This document shows positions 45,521 through 54,584 of a stretch of 64,000 bases of DNA, in pieces. Each line of letters begins with the position of its first letter. Position 1 is the stretch's first letter. The position numbers and the translations under genes are program-made. Under the pieces are notes generated by a model. The model was given only the letters and a program-made list of their open reading frames with translations, searched no databases and had not been told where the DNA came from. Origin of the DNA: Chromatiaceae bacterium (lineage in GTDB: Bacteria > Pseudomonadota > Gammaproteobacteria > Chromatiales > Chromatiaceae); NCBI GenBank assembly GCA_025458165.1, contig JALOTB010000004.1, forward strand, positions 51,088-115,087. The letters are read 5' to 3'.

Positions 45521-45786
45521 TGCTCCTCCCCGAAGCGGTTGGCGATCAGCCGCTCCAGCGCTGTGCACGCCGCCTCCTCGTCCTCGCCCTCGACGATCAG
45601 GGTGATGCTGCTACCCTGGGCGGCGGCGAGCATCATCACCCCCATGATGCTCTTGCCGTTGACCCGCTGGCCCTGGCGCTCGACCTGGATGTGGCTCGCA
45701 TACGCGCTCGCGCAGGTGACGAACTTGGCCGCCGCGCGGGCGTGCAGCCCGAGCTTGTTGACGATCTCGACCTCGCGGCGGATCAC
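45517..45786 (-). CDS. ptsH: Phosphocarrier protein HPr
   Basis: 89 residues from a GTG at 45786 that overlaps the EIIA stop (GTGA); an upstream frame extension is not homologous. His15 lies in NKLGLHARAAAKF, and Ser46 in VNGKSIMGVM is the target of HPr kinase. Both sites are intact, matching the presence of hprK nearby. Overlaps ptsI by four bases. Confidence 0.93.
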   Translation of the reverse strand: MIRREVEIVNKLGLHARAAAKFVTCASAYASHIQVERQGQRVNGKSIMGVMMLAAAQGSSITLIVEGEDEEAACTALERLIANRFGEEQ

Positions 45787-46184
45787 CGGGCCCCCCCGGC
45801 GTCCGCTGCGCACAGGATGCCGTCACGCCCCCCGGAGAGTCCCTTGTCCACAAGCTCGGAGAGCGGAAGGGCGGCGTAGTTGAGCACCCGTACCAGCATC
45901 GGCAGGTTCACCCCGGCGAGCACCCGCACGTGCTCGCCGGCCAGCGCGCGGGCGATGTTGGCGGGGGTCGAGCCGTAGAGGTCGGTCAGCACCAGCACCC
46001 CGTCGCCGCTATCGAGCGCGGCGGCCATCGCCCGCGCCTGACCGAGGAGGAGGTCAGGCTCCATGTACTCGGTGATCTCGAGGGTCTCGGCTCGCAACGG
46101 ACAGGCCCCCAGCATCTTGGTGGCTGTCTCCAGTAGGGCCGAGCCGATGGTGTTGTGGGTGACGATCAGCAGCCCGACGCTCAT
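45783..46184 (-). CDS. PTS EIIA component, mannose/sorbose type
   Basis: 133 residues from the ATG at 46184. MSVGLLIVTHNTIGSALLETA has the phosphorylatable His10, and VLVLTDLYGSTPANIA plus VLAGVNLPMLVRVLNY are typical of the EIIA-Man fold. It is a stand-alone domain without EIIB, so it probably has a regulatory role in a Ntr-like phosphorelay. Overlaps rapZ (ATGA) and ptsH (GTGA). Confidence 0.9.
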   Translation of the reverse strand: MSVGLLIVTHNTIGSALLETATKMLGACPLRAETLEITEYMEPDLLLGQARAMAAALDSGDGVLVLTDLYGSTPANIARALAGEHVRVLAGVNLPMLVRVLNYAALPLSELVDKGLSGGRDGILCAADAGGAR

Positions 46185-47038
46185 GGCAGCTCCCGGTGCC
46201 GGATCAGGACCTTGCGGCCAGTCGCGGCGAAATGGGCGCGAAGCTGCTCGCCGAGGTAGACCGAGCGGTGCTGTCCGCCGGTGCAACCGATGGCGATGGT
46301 GAGGTAGCTGCGCCCCTCGGCCTCGAAGCGCGGCAGCCAGCGGTGGAAGAAGGCGATCAGGTCGTCGCGCATCTCGAGCGCCTCGGGGGAGGACTCGAGG
46401 AAGTGAGCGACCGCCGGGTGGAGGCCGGTCAGGGGCCGCAGGTCCGGCTGCCAGTGGGGGTTGGGCAGGCAGCGCACGTCGATCACGAAGTCCGCGTCCC
46501 GCGGCGTGCCGTGCTTGAAGCCGAAGGTCTGGAGCAGGATCGACATGGCCGCCGTCTGATGCGCGCCGAAGCGCTCGCGGATCAGCTCGCGCAACTGGTG
46601 GACGTTGGTATGCGTGGTGTCGATGCAGAGGTCGGCGTCGCTCAGGATCGGCTTGAGGAGCTGGCGCTCCAGCTCGATCGCCTCGGCCAGCGAGCGGTCG
46701 TCGCCGCTCAGCGGGTGCTTGCGCCGGGTCTCGCTGAAGCGCTTGATCAGGGTCTCGCCCTGGGCGTCGAGAAAGAGCACCTGGCAGTCGACCCGCGCCT
46801 CGCGTAGCTCGGCGACCAGGCCCGGCAGCTCGCGCAGGTGCCGCGGCTGGCTGCGTGCGTCGATCCCCACTGCGGTCTGCTCGAAGATCTCGCCCGGGGC
46901 GCTCTGGAAGCCGAGCGCGAGGTCACGCAGCAGGAACACCGGCAGGTTGTCGATGCAGTAGTAGCCGAGGTCCTCGAGGGTGTGCAGCGCAACGCTCTTG
47001 CCCGAGCCGGAGGTGCCGCTGACGATGACGAGCCTCAT
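46181..47038 (-). CDS. rapZ: RNase adapter protein RapZ
   Basis: 285 residues from the ATG at 47038. Walker A GTSGSGKS (8-15), then the family core IDNLPVFLLRDL and VDCQVLFLDAQGETLIKRFSETRRKHPL. The C-terminal sensing domain has SILLQTFGFKHGTPRDADFVIDVRCLPNPHW and IAIGCTGGQHRSVYL. In enterobacteria RapZ directs RNase E to the GlmZ small RNA and senses glucosamine-6-phosphate; here that function is inferred. Normal length. Confidence 0.94.
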   Translation of the reverse strand: MRLVIVSGTSGSGKSVALHTLEDLGYYCIDNLPVFLLRDLALGFQSAPGEIFEQTAVGIDARSQPRHLRELPGLVAELREARVDCQVLFLDAQGETLIKRFSETRRKHPLSGDDRSLAEAIELERQLLKPILSDADLCIDTTHTNVHQLRELIRERFGAHQTAAMSILLQTFGFKHGTPRDADFVIDVRCLPNPHWQPDLRPLTGLHPAVAHFLESSPEALEMRDDLIAFFHRWLPRFEAEGRSYLTIAIGCTGGQHRSVYLGEQLRAHFAATGRKVLIRHRELP

Positions 47039-47084
47039 CGGGGCGCCCCCCGGAGTCGCTCCCCAAGGTCGGCGGCGGTCGCGC

Positions 47085-48059
47085 TCACTCGCCGCCCCTG
47101 GCGGGTGCCTGGCCGGCGCGCACACCGGTGACCGCACGCGTCTGCCGCTCGGCGAAATCGGCGCCCGCGTCGTAGCCGCGAATGCGCAGGACCTGGTTGC
47201 GAGCCGCGGCCTCGACGAGGATCGCCATGTGGCGTCCGGGCGCGACCGGCATGGTGATCTCCGGCACCGCAACGCCAAGGATGCGGCGCACCGAGAGGGT
47301 GCCGGCGAGGCGGTCGATGCCGGCGAGCTCCTCGCTGCTCAGGGCACGCAGGCGGATGACCAGGTTGAGGACCTTGCTCTCGCGCACCGCGCCCTCGCCG
47401 AACATGGCGCGGATGTTGAGGATGCCGAGCCCCCGAACCTCGAGGAAATCGCGCAGTAGGGGCGGGCAGGTCCCGGTGAGGACCTCGGGCGCGATGTTGG
47501 CGAACTCCGGGGCGTCGTCGGCGATCAGGCGATGGCCGCGGGTGATGAGGTCGAGCGCCAGCTCGCTCTTGCCGATCGCGGGGTCGCCGGTCAGCAGCAC
47601 GCCCATCCCCAGGACCTCCATGAACACGCCGTGGACCGTGGTGCGCTCGGCCAGGGCGTGGGTGAGGAAGTGCTGGAGGTGGCGGAGGATCTCCCGGTCC
47701 GGCAGCGGCGAGCCGAGCAGCGGTGTGCCGGTGCGGTCGGCCCAGGAGCGGAAGTCGGGGCCGGGGTCGATGCTGTCGGTGAAGAGAACGGCGGCGGGCT
47801 GGGCCGCGAAGAGGCTGTCGAGAGTCTCCTGGTAGGCGGTACGGCCGAGCCCGGCGAGGTAGAGCACCTCGGCGGGGCCGATGACCTGGAGGCGGTTGGG
47901 GTGGATGCAGTTGAGCGAGCCGACGGGCGAGTGGGCGCCCGTGGTCGGGGCGACGCCGCGCAGGGGCCGTGAGGCCGCCGGAGAGGCCGTGAGCCAGCGG
48001 AGCTGCAGCCGCGGGCCGAGCTGTTGGGTGAGGTCCTGTAGCGTCTCGACCGAGCTCAT
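47085..48059 (-). CDS. hprK: HPr kinase/phosphorylase
   Basis: 324 residues from the ATG at 48059. Walker A GDPAIGKS (158-165) and the HprK signature region LEVRGLGILNIRAMFGEGAV with downstream LNLVIRL are present. The enzyme phosphorylates HPr on Ser46 and reverses it. Its ATG overlaps the ptsN stop. HprK is usually known from Firmicutes but is also encoded in many Proteobacteria in this same position, where it probably serves PTS-based regulation. Confidence 0.92.
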   Translation of the reverse strand: MSSVETLQDLTQQLGPRLQLRWLTASPAASRPLRGVAPTTGAHSPVGSLNCIHPNRLQVIGPAEVLYLAGLGRTAYQETLDSLFAAQPAAVLFTDSIDPGPDFRSWADRTGTPLLGSPLPDREILRHLQHFLTHALAERTTVHGVFMEVLGMGVLLTGDPAIGKSELALDLITRGHRLIADDAPEFANIAPEVLTGTCPPLLRDFLEVRGLGILNIRAMFGEGAVRESKVLNLVIRLRALSSEELAGIDRLAGTLSVRRILGVAVPEITMPVAPGRHMAILVEAAARNQVLRIRGYDAGADFAERQTRAVTGVRAGQAPARGGE

Positions 48060-48526
48060 GCGTCCGCGCGGGTGGCACGCCACCCGTTGAGCAGGTCGAA
48101 CAGCTCATCGGCGCTCTCGGCTCGGCGCAGGCGCTCGCGCAGTCCCGCATCGCTGAACATCGCCGCCAGTTGCGCGAGGAGCTGCAGGTGGGTCTCGGTC
48201 GCCGCCTCGGGCACCAGTAGGGCGAAGGCGAGGTCGACGGGCTGATCGTCGACGGCGTCGAAGTCGACGGGCCGCTGGACCTGGACGAAGGCGCCCACCG
48301 CCTCGCCGAGCTCCTTCATGCGGGCGTGGGGTAGGGCGACACCGTGCCCGAGACCGGTGCTGCCCAGGCGCTCGCGTTCGAGCAGCCGCTCGAAGACCAG
48401 CTCGGGGCTCAGTCTGGGCTGACCGGCGGCGAGTAGCTCACCGAGCACCTCGAGGAGCCGCTTCTTGCTGCTCACATCCAGCCGGCTTCCGATGCGGCTG
48501 GCGACGATGAACTGGGGAGGAAACAT
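48056..48526 (-). CDS. ptsN: PTS EIIA-Ntr regulatory protein
   Basis: 156 residues. SKKRLLEVLGELLA, LLERERLGSTGLGHGVALPHARM and VDLAFALLVPEAATETHLQLLAQLA mark the EIIA fructose/Ntr family, with phosphorylatable His67. PtsN is an inner-cell regulator (potassium, nitrogen, envelope stress). Usual place downstream of rpoN and hpf. Confidence 0.93.
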   Translation of the reverse strand: MFPPQFIVASRIGSRLDVSSKKRLLEVLGELLAAGQPRLSPELVFERLLERERLGSTGLGHGVALPHARMKELGEAVGAFVQVQRPVDFDAVDDQPVDLAFALLVPEAATETHLQLLAQLAAMFSDAGLRERLRRAESADELFDLLNGWRATRADA

Positions 48527-48691
48527 CGACCGCTGCCCCCGTTTGGATTAGGAGTTGTGCCCCGCCCAATGGCTGAGCGCCGCACGGCGGCCGTTTCTGG
48601 GCCACCGTGCGGCGCTGCTGGGCCGCTGGGCGCGGATTATGCCACGAAGGCCGGCGGGTACCGTGAAAATGCGCCGTAGGCGCTCCTTGTC

Positions 48692-48714
48692 TCCCTCGCC
48701 CCGCGGGCGAGGGA
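48692..48714. other. Perfect 10-bp hairpin between hpf and ptsN
   Basis: TCCCTCGCCC, loop CGC, GGGCGAGGGA. No T-run follows on the minus strand. It could be an mRNA processing or terminator-like element within the operon gap, or a small intergenic repeat. Confidence 0.5.
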
Positions 48715-48771
48715 TGCCCGGCATGACGGCCCTGCCTTCATGTTGCTGAGTGCCACGGATGTCCTTGCGGT

Positions 48772-49092
48772 CTAGGCCGTTTCGACACCCTTGTGGCCGT
48801 TGCCGCGCTGGCCGATCTTCTTTTCTTTGTGCTTGAGCACCTGGCGGTCGAGCTTATCGATCAGGGTGTCGATGGCGGCGTACATGTCCTCGTGCACCGA
48901 GTCGGCGAAGACCTTGCCGCCGTTGACGAACAGGGTCGCCTCCGCCTTCTGGCGCAGCTTCTCGACGCTGAGGATGACATGGATGTTGATGACGTGGTCG
49001 AAGTGCCGCGCGAGACGCTCGAACTTATTGTCGACATAGCCCTTGAGGGCATCGGTGATGTCGACATGGTGACCCGTCAGGTTGATCTGCAT
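48772..49092 (-). CDS. hpf: Ribosome hibernation promoting factor (short HPF)
   Basis: 106 residues; ATG preceded by GAGGAGCC. MQINLTGHHVDITDALKGYVDNKFERLARHFD and ATLFVNGGKVFADSVHEDMYAAIDTLIDKLDRQVLKHKEK are diagnostic. Short form, so it acts with RMF or similar in forming inactive ribosome dimers rather than as the long HPF. It follows rpoN as usual. Confidence 0.95.
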   Translation of the reverse strand: MQINLTGHHVDITDALKGYVDNKFERLARHFDHVINIHVILSVEKLRQKAEATLFVNGGKVFADSVHEDMYAAIDTLIDKLDRQVLKHKEKKIGQRGNGHKGVETA

Positions 49093-49296
49093 AGTGTGGC
49101 TCCTCGATGTTCCCGAGATCTCCTGCGATCCCCGGTCCCGGGGCTCGCAGACTGTCAGGGGCGCAAGCGCGGCCCCTTGGCCTGGGGCGCGCCTACCCGG
49201 CGATCCCCACAGGCGGCGGCACCTCCCTGAGCCGCGCGAACTCGGCTGGCTCCGATCCGATGGGGCGCCCCTCGCGCCCGAGCAGCAGCGAGCGAT

Positions 49297-50751
49297 TCAT
49301 GCCAGCCGCCGGCGCTCGTTCGAGGGCGGTATGCCCATCGCCTCGCGGTACTTCGCCACCGTGCGGCGGGCGACCTTGATCCCTTGCTCGTCGAGCACCG
49401 AGGCGATCCGGCTGTCGCTCAACGGACGGTTTGGCTTCTCGGCCGCGACCAGCTTGCGGATGAAGGCGCGGATCGCCGTCGACGAGCACTCGCCACCCCC
49501 GGCGGTGCCGACATGGCTGGAGAAGAAAAACTTGAACTCGAAGGTCCCGCGCGGGGTGTGCATGTACTTTTGCGTCGTGACGCGGGACACCGTGGATTCG
49601 TGCAGCTCCAAGGCCTCGGCCACATCGCGCAGGACCAGCGGGCGCATGGCCTCCTCCCCATACTCCAGGAAATCGCGCTGCAGCTCGACAATCTTGGCGG
49701 CGACCCGCAGCACCGTGTCGTTGCGGCTCGCCAGGCTCTTGATGAACCAGCGTGCCTCCTGCAGGTGGCTGCGCAGAAAGGCGTTATCCTCGCTCTTGTC
49801 GGCACGCCGGATGAGCCGCGCATAGTCTGCGTTTACCCTCAGTTTAGGCGTTGCCTCGGGATTCAGCTCGACATACCAGCCGCCGTCGCGCCGGCGCACG
49901 AAGACGTCGGGGATCACGTACTCGGTCTGTGCCTCGGCGATCGCGGCGCCCGGGCGGGGATTGAGCGTGCGGATCAGGGCGATGGCGGCGGCCAGCTCCT
50001 CGCCGGTGAGGCCGAGCTGGCGGCAGACCCCGTCGCGGTCGGTCCTGGTGAGGGCTTCAAACTGGTGCTCGCATACGGCGATCGCGGCGTCTCGGGACCG
50101 CGTGTCGGCGGGTAGCTGGCGGAGCTGAAGCAGCAGGCATTCGCGCAAGTCGCGCGCCCCGACCCCGGGGGGGTCGAGCGACTGGATGCGATGCAGGACG
50201 GCGAGCACCTCCTCGATGTCGATCTCGTCGTCGGCGACGGTGGCGAGGATCTCCTCGGGGCTGGCACGCAGGTAGCCGTCGGCATCGATCCCGTCGACGA
50301 TCGCCGTGGCGATGGCGAGGTCGTTCCCCTCCAGGCGGCTCAGGTTGATCTGCCAGTTGAGGTGGTCCTGCAGGCTGGGCGCGCGGGTCTGCTGGGCGAA
50401 GAGGTCGAAGTCGGAGCCGTCCTCGCCCCCGCCGCCGCTCGGCAGGTAGGTGTCGAAGTGGTCGCTCCAGTCGCTGTCGACCGGCAGCTCCTCGGGCATC
50501 GGCAGGGTCTCGGGCGCGAGCTCACGCTCGACGTCGGACTCGGTGCGGACGGGCTCCTGGACCTCGGTGATGGCCGCGCCCACCACCGGCTCGGCCTCGT
50601 CGTCGGTCTCCAGCATCAGGTTCGAGTCGAGCGCCTGCTGGATCTCCTGGTGCAAGTCGAGCGTCGAGAGCTGCAGCAGGCGGATCGCCTGCTGCAACTG
50701 GGGGGTCATGGTGAGCTGCTGACCGAGCCGGAGCTGAATCGACTGCTTCAT
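49297..50751 (-). CDS. rpoN: RNA polymerase sigma-54 factor RpoN
   Basis: 484 residues. N-terminal activator-interaction region SIQLRLGQQLTMTPQLQQAIRLLQLSTLDLHQEIQ, an acidic region II (about 55-120), the core-binding region, the DNA-binding HTH (LRDVAEALELHESTVSRVTTQKYMHTPRG) and the RpoN box ARRTVAKYRE (461-470). It directs transcription from -24/-12 promoters with NtrC-type activators; one such activator's C-terminus lies at the right edge of the window. Confidence 0.97.
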   Translation of the reverse strand: MKQSIQLRLGQQLTMTPQLQQAIRLLQLSTLDLHQEIQQALDSNLMLETDDEAEPVVGAAITEVQEPVRTESDVERELAPETLPMPEELPVDSDWSDHFDTYLPSGGGGEDGSDFDLFAQQTRAPSLQDHLNWQINLSRLEGNDLAIATAIVDGIDADGYLRASPEEILATVADDEIDIEEVLAVLHRIQSLDPPGVGARDLRECLLLQLRQLPADTRSRDAAIAVCEHQFEALTRTDRDGVCRQLGLTGEELAAAIALIRTLNPRPGAAIAEAQTEYVIPDVFVRRRDGGWYVELNPEATPKLRVNADYARLIRRADKSEDNAFLRSHLQEARWFIKSLASRNDTVLRVAAKIVELQRDFLEYGEEAMRPLVLRDVAEALELHESTVSRVTTQKYMHTPRGTFEFKFFFSSHVGTAGGGECSSTAIRAFIRKLVAAEKPNRPLSDSRIASVLDEQGIKVARRTVAKYREAMGIPPSNERRRLA

Positions 50752-50876
50752 CGCGTGGAGACTAGTTTGGTATGCAAATTGAATACCGCTAGTCGGATTC
50801 TAGCCCATCCGCCGGACGGCTTAACAAGACGCCGATCACAGCTCATGCACCCCTGGGTCGGCGCAAACGGGGGCGC

Positions 50877-51602
50877 TCAGAGCCGGAAGTGCTCACCGAG
50901 GTAGACCGCTCGGACCTCCGCGTTGGCGAGCAGGGCGTCTGGGGTGCCCTCGGCGATCACCCGCCCCTCGTTGATGATGTAGGCGCGGTCGCAGATGTCC
51001 AGGGTCTCGCGGACGTTGTGGTCGGTGATCAGCACCCCGATCCCGCGGTCGCGCAGATGCGCGACGATCTTCTTGATGTCGCCCACGGCGATCGGGTCGA
51101 CCCCGGCGAAGGGCTCGTCGAGCAGCATGACCCTGGGCTCGACCGCCAGGGCCCGGGCGATCTCCAGACGGCGGCGCTCGCCGCCGGATAGGCTGAGCGC
51201 GAGCGAGCCGCTCACGTGGTCGATGCCCAGCTCCTCGAGCAGCTCCATCGCGCGGTCCTCGCGCGCCGCGCGGGAGAGGTCGCGGCGGGTCTCCAGCACG
51301 GCCATCAGGTTCTGGCGCGCGGTGAGCTTGCGAAACACCGAGGGCTCCTGGGCGAGATAGCTCAACCCGAGGCGGGCGCGGGCGTGCATCGGCAGGTCGG
51401 TGACGTCGCGGTCATCGAGCGCGATGCGCCCGGCGTCGGCGGGGATCAGTCCGACGATCAGATAGAAGCAGGTCGTCTTGCCCGCCCCATTGGGGCCGAG
51501 GAGGCCGACGACCTCGCCCGCGTCGACGCCGACGCTCACGCCTTGGAGCACGGGGCGGCGGCGGTAGCCCTTGACCAGCTCGCGGGCCTCGAGCGTGCTC
51601 AT
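50877..51602 (-). CDS. lptB: Lipopolysaccharide export ATPase LptB
   Basis: 241 residues. Walker [10 protein letters not shown], signature LSGGERRR and Walker [15 protein letters not shown] are clear. LptB powers extraction of LPS from the inner membrane with LptFG. The ATG overlaps the lptA stop by four bases. Confidence 0.97.
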   Translation of the reverse strand: MSTLEARELVKGYRRRPVLQGVSVGVDAGEVVGLLGPNGAGKTTCFYLIVGLIPADAGRIALDDRDVTDLPMHARARLGLSYLAQEPSVFRKLTARQNLMAVLETRRDLSRAAREDRAMELLEELGIDHVSGSLALSLSGGERRRLEIARALAVEPRVMLLDEPFAGVDPIAVGDIKKIVAHLRDRGIGVLITDHNVRETLDICDRAYIINEGRVIAEGTPDALLANAEVRAVYLGEHFRL

Positions 51603-52114
51603 CGCTCGGATGGGTTGATCTGGATGCGCACGCGCTCCTTGCCCTGGGCGCTGGCCCCCGCCTTGACCAGCGCCGCGGCGCGGTCGTAGACGATGCGGTC
51701 GCTGCGCAGTCGGTCCTCGCCCTGGAACACCGCCGCCTCGCCGATCAGGACGATCTCGTCGCGGTCGGTCTCCAGCTCCATGCGCAGGGCCTCGGCCCGC
51801 ATCTCCTGCGCCTCCCCCTCGACCGCTTGGCGGTAGGTGGCTGGCCGCCCGGTGGCGATGATCAGTCGCGGGCGCCGGTCCGGGTGGTGGTGGATCTCCA
51901 CCTCGTCGGCGCGGATCTCGACGCTGCCCTGGGTCACGACGACCGAGCCGCGATAGATGCTGAGGGACTTCTGGTCGTCGAGCTCTGCGCTGTCGGACTC
52001 CAGGTAGACCGGCTGGTCCTGGTCGCTCTCCAGGGCCGGCAGGGCGGCTGGGAGGGTGCCGAGGGCGAGCACCGCCAAGGCGAGCGCGAGGGGGCGGTTG
52101 GGGGCCAGGCTCAT
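51599..52114 (-). CDS. lptA: Lipopolysaccharide transport periplasmic protein LptA
   Basis: 171 residues from the ATG at 52114, which overlaps the lptC stop. Signal peptide ending near PALES, then an OstA-type beta-jellyroll: [43 protein letters not shown]. It forms the periplasmic LPS bridge. Normal size. Confidence 0.93.
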   Translation of the reverse strand: MSLAPNRPLALALAVLALGTLPAALPALESDQDQPVYLESDSAELDDQKSLSIYRGSVVVTQGSVEIRADEVEIHHHPDRRPRLIIATGRPATYRQAVEGEAQEMRAEALRMELETDRDEIVLIGEAAVFQGEDRLRSDRIVYDRAAALVKAGASAQGKERVRIQINPSER

Positions 52115-52722
52115 AGGGTCTCCTCGATGGGGGCCGGGTCGGTGGGCGGGTCCTCGTCGGGCTCGATGCGGGCGCGCGTACGCCCGTAGAGCTCGACCCG
52201 CAGCGCCTCGCCGAACCAGACCTGCGCCCCTCGCTCGGAGCTCAGCCAGTCGGCGCCGCTGGTCACCCGGACCGGTCGGTCGGTGCGGGCGATCTCGGCG
52301 TCGCGCTCGATCTGCAGGGCCTCGGTGCGCAGGTGCACGGGGCGTACGCCTGGGCCCTCGGCGCGGTCGATGCGCACGTCGCCCTCGAGGTCGATGCGAT
52401 CGCTCCCAGGCGGTATCCGTCCCGTGTCGGAGCGTACCACCCAGGGCGGGTCCGGCGGCTCGAAAAGGGTCAGCACGGGCTGGTCGAGCTCGCTTGCCCC
52501 GTCCCCCGAATAGTGGCGGAGCTGCTGCGCCTGGAGCCGCCGTCGCGGGACCCCGGTGGCGTCCATCGTGGTGGTGGTGAAGCGCTCGGCGATCTGGTCC
52601 GGCCGCCGCTCGCGCTCCGGCGCGGCCTCGGTCGGTCCCTCCTCCCCGCGGTACAGCCACCAGGCCAGGGTGCCCAGCGCGAGCAGGAGGACCGCGAGTA
52701 GGCGCTGTCCGGGCGGGGCCAT
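52111..52722 (-). CDS. lptC: LPS export system protein LptC
   Basis: 203 residues with one N-terminal helix (about 8-20) and a beta-rich periplasmic part. [61 protein letters not shown] is the usual LptC N-terminal pattern. It passes LPS from LptBFG to LptA. Position between kdsC and lptA supports the call. Confidence 0.9.
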   Translation of the reverse strand: MAPPGQRLLAVLLLALGTLAWWLYRGEEGPTEAAPERERRPDQIAERFTTTTMDATGVPRRRLQAQQLRHYSGDGASELDQPVLTLFEPPDPPWVVRSDTGRIPPGSDRIDLEGDVRIDRAEGPGVRPVHLRTEALQIERDAEIARTDRPVRVTSGADWLSSERGAQVWFGEALRVELYGRTRARIEPDEDPPTDPAPIEETL

Positions 52723-52747
52723 CGCGAGGACGGATCCGACGCGGGGC

Positions 52748-53269
52748 TCAGAGGTAGCGGGCCATCATGGCGTCCAGGTTGCCCTGGGCCTCCAGGATCA
52801 GCTCGCAGACGTCGCGCCCCGCGCCGCGGCCGCCGGCGCTGCGCGTCTGCCAGTGGGCATGGCGTTGGACGAGCGGGTGGGCATCGGCCACTGCGATGGA
52901 CAGACCGACGCGGCGCATCACCGGGAGGTCGACCACGTCGTCCCCCACGTAGGCGATCTCCTCATCGGCGAGGCCGACTGCCTGTTTGAGCTCCTCGTAG
53001 GCCGGCAGCTTGTCGCGGCGGCCCTGGTAGACGTGCGCCACGCCGAGGCTCGCCATACGGATGCGCACCACCTCCGAGGTCCGTCCGGTGATCACCGCGA
53101 GCTGCACGCCGGTCTGCCGGAGCATGGTCATGCCGTGGCCGTCGCGGGAGTTGAAGGCCTTGTACTCCTGGCCGTCGTCGCCGAGGTAGAGGCTGCCGTC
53201 GGTGAGCACCCCGTCGACGTCGAAAATGACCAGGCGGATCGCCTTGGCCCGCTCAAGGATGTCCTGCAT
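52748..53269 (-). CDS. kdsC: 3-deoxy-D-manno-octulosonate 8-phosphate phosphatase KdsC
   Basis: 173 residues of HAD type: VIFDVDGVLTDG (Asp17, Asp19), ITGRTSEVV and GDDVVDLPVM. It removes phosphate from Kdo-8-phosphate for LPS core synthesis. Normal length; kdsD lies upstream but separated by a 319-base gap with a repeat element. Confidence 0.95.
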   Translation of the reverse strand: MQDILERAKAIRLVIFDVDGVLTDGSLYLGDDGQEYKAFNSRDGHGMTMLRQTGVQLAVITGRTSEVVRIRMASLGVAHVYQGRRDKLPAYEELKQAVGLADEEIAYVGDDVVDLPVMRRVGLSIAVADAHPLVQRHAHWQTRSAGGRGAGRDVCELILEAQGNLDAMMARYL

Positions 53270-53588
53270 CTCGGCTTCCCTCTGTCAGTTGATCGGCCTG
53301 CGGCGGTGCGGTGAGGCTCGCGCTACGGTGCTCTCATCGGCGAAAAGGTTATCCGCAGCAACCGTTATTACCTTCACCCTGAGTCGTTGTCGTGGTCGTT
53401 GTCGTAATCGTCATCGAGGTTCTCCCACCCGCCGGTTCATCTCGCGCCACTCGGCTTAGGTTCCCGACCTTGTTAGGTAGCCATTGAATCGCGGGGCTCA
53501 TGCCTTAACGGGGCCGCTTATTCGATCACGATTACGACAACGACAACGACAATGATTGGGTGTTGTTCGACTGGTTCTTGGCTCGTTA
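53270..53588. other. Gap between kdsD and kdsC with repeat copy 3
   Basis: 319 bases inside an otherwise tight operon. More than half is the inverted repeat at 53382-53560. Without the repeat the gap would be about 140 bases. No gene is visible. Confidence 0.5.
53382..53560. repeat. GTTGTCG-type inverted repeat, copy 3
   Basis: Left arm (53382-53417) contains GTCGTTGTCGTGGTCGTTGT and CGTAATCGTCATCG. Right arm (53523-53560) is its near-perfect inverse, about 27 of 29 positions, around a 105-base interior. The shape, terminal inverted repeats around a short non-coding core, is like a miniature inverted-repeat element. I saw no obvious target duplication. Confidence 0.75.
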
Positions 53589-54584
53589 CTACACCACGCC
53601 GGCGCGCAGCAGATCGTGCATGTTGAGCGCGCCGATCAGCCGCTGGTCGCCGTCCACGACCAGCAAGGCATTGATCCGTTTGTTCTCCATCAGGCGCAGG
53701 GCCTCGGCCGCGAGCATGTCGGCGCGCGCCGTGATTCCGCCCCGGGTCATGACCCCATCGACCGCGGTGAGGTGGATGTCGACGGGTTGGTCGAGGGTAC
53801 GGCGCAGGTCCCCATCGGTGAAGACGCCGACGACCTGCTCCTGCGCATCGACCACGGCGGTCATGCCGAGCCCCTTGCGCGACATCTCGACCAGGGTGTC
53901 CTTGAGGGTGGCGCCTTGGCGCACGCGCGGCATGTCCTCGCCCACGTGCATGATGTCCGCCACGTGCAGCAGCAGACGCCGCCCGAGGGTCCCGGACGGG
54001 TGCGAGCGGGCGAAGTCCTCGGCGGTGAAGCCACGGCTCTCGAGCAGGGCCACCGCCAGCGCGTCACCCATTGCCAGGGCCGCGGTGGTGCTCGCGGTCG
54101 GGGCGAGTCCGAGCGGGCAGGCCTCCTTGGCCACGCTCACGTCCAGGGCCACGTCGGCGGCCTTGGCGAGGGTGGAGCGCAGGTTTCCGGTCATGATGAT
54201 CAGCGGCGCCCCAAGTCGCTTGATGAGCGGCAGGATCATCAACATCTCGCCGGTCTCCCCCGAGTTGGAGAGCGCCAGGACCACGTCCTTGGTGGTGATC
54301 ATCCCGAGGTCGCCGTGACTCGCCTCGCCGGGGTGGACGAAGAAGGCCGGGGTCCCCGTGCTAGCCAGGGTGGCCGCGATCTTGCTGCCAACGTGGCCCG
54401 ACTTGCCCATGCCGAGGACCACGACCCGGCCCTCGCAGCCGAGCATGTAACCGCAGGCGCGCACGAAGCCGTCGTCGATCCGGTCGGCGAGGGCGGAGAC
54501 GGCCTCGGATTCGGTCTCGATCACCGCGCGCCCCAGGCGGCGGATCTTCTCGGCCTCGCCGTGCGAGAGGGGCTCAGGGCGCAT
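53589..54584 (-). CDS. kdsD: D-arabinose 5-phosphate isomerase KdsD
   Basis: 331 residues from the ATG at 54584. SIS sugar isomerase domain (about 35-170) with RVVVLGMGKSGHVGSKIAATLASTGTPAFFVHPGEASHGDLGMI, then two CBS domains (200-325). It makes arabinose 5-phosphate, the first step to Kdo. Overlaps the exchanger gene by 11 bases. Confidence 0.95.
   Translation of the reverse strand: MRPEPLSHGEAEKIRRLGRAVIETESEAVSALADRIDDGFVRACGYMLGCEGRVVVLGMGKSGHVGSKIAATLASTGTPAFFVHPGEASHGDLGMITTKDVVLALSNSGETGEMLMILPLIKRLGAPLIIMTGNLRSTLAKAADVALDVSVAKEACPLGLAPTASTTAALAMGDALAVALLESRGFTAEDFARSHPSGTLGRRLLLHVADIMHVGEDMPRVRQGATLKDTLVEMSRKGLGMTAVVDAQEQVVGVFTDGDLRRTLDQPVDIHLTAVDGVMTRGGITARADMLAAEALRLMENKRINALLVVDGDQRLIGALNMHDLLRAGVV

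Noticed and set aside
48692..48714. Confident terminator between ptsN and hpf
   Set aside because: The hairpin is perfect but has no T-run on the transcribed strand; listed only as a hairpin.
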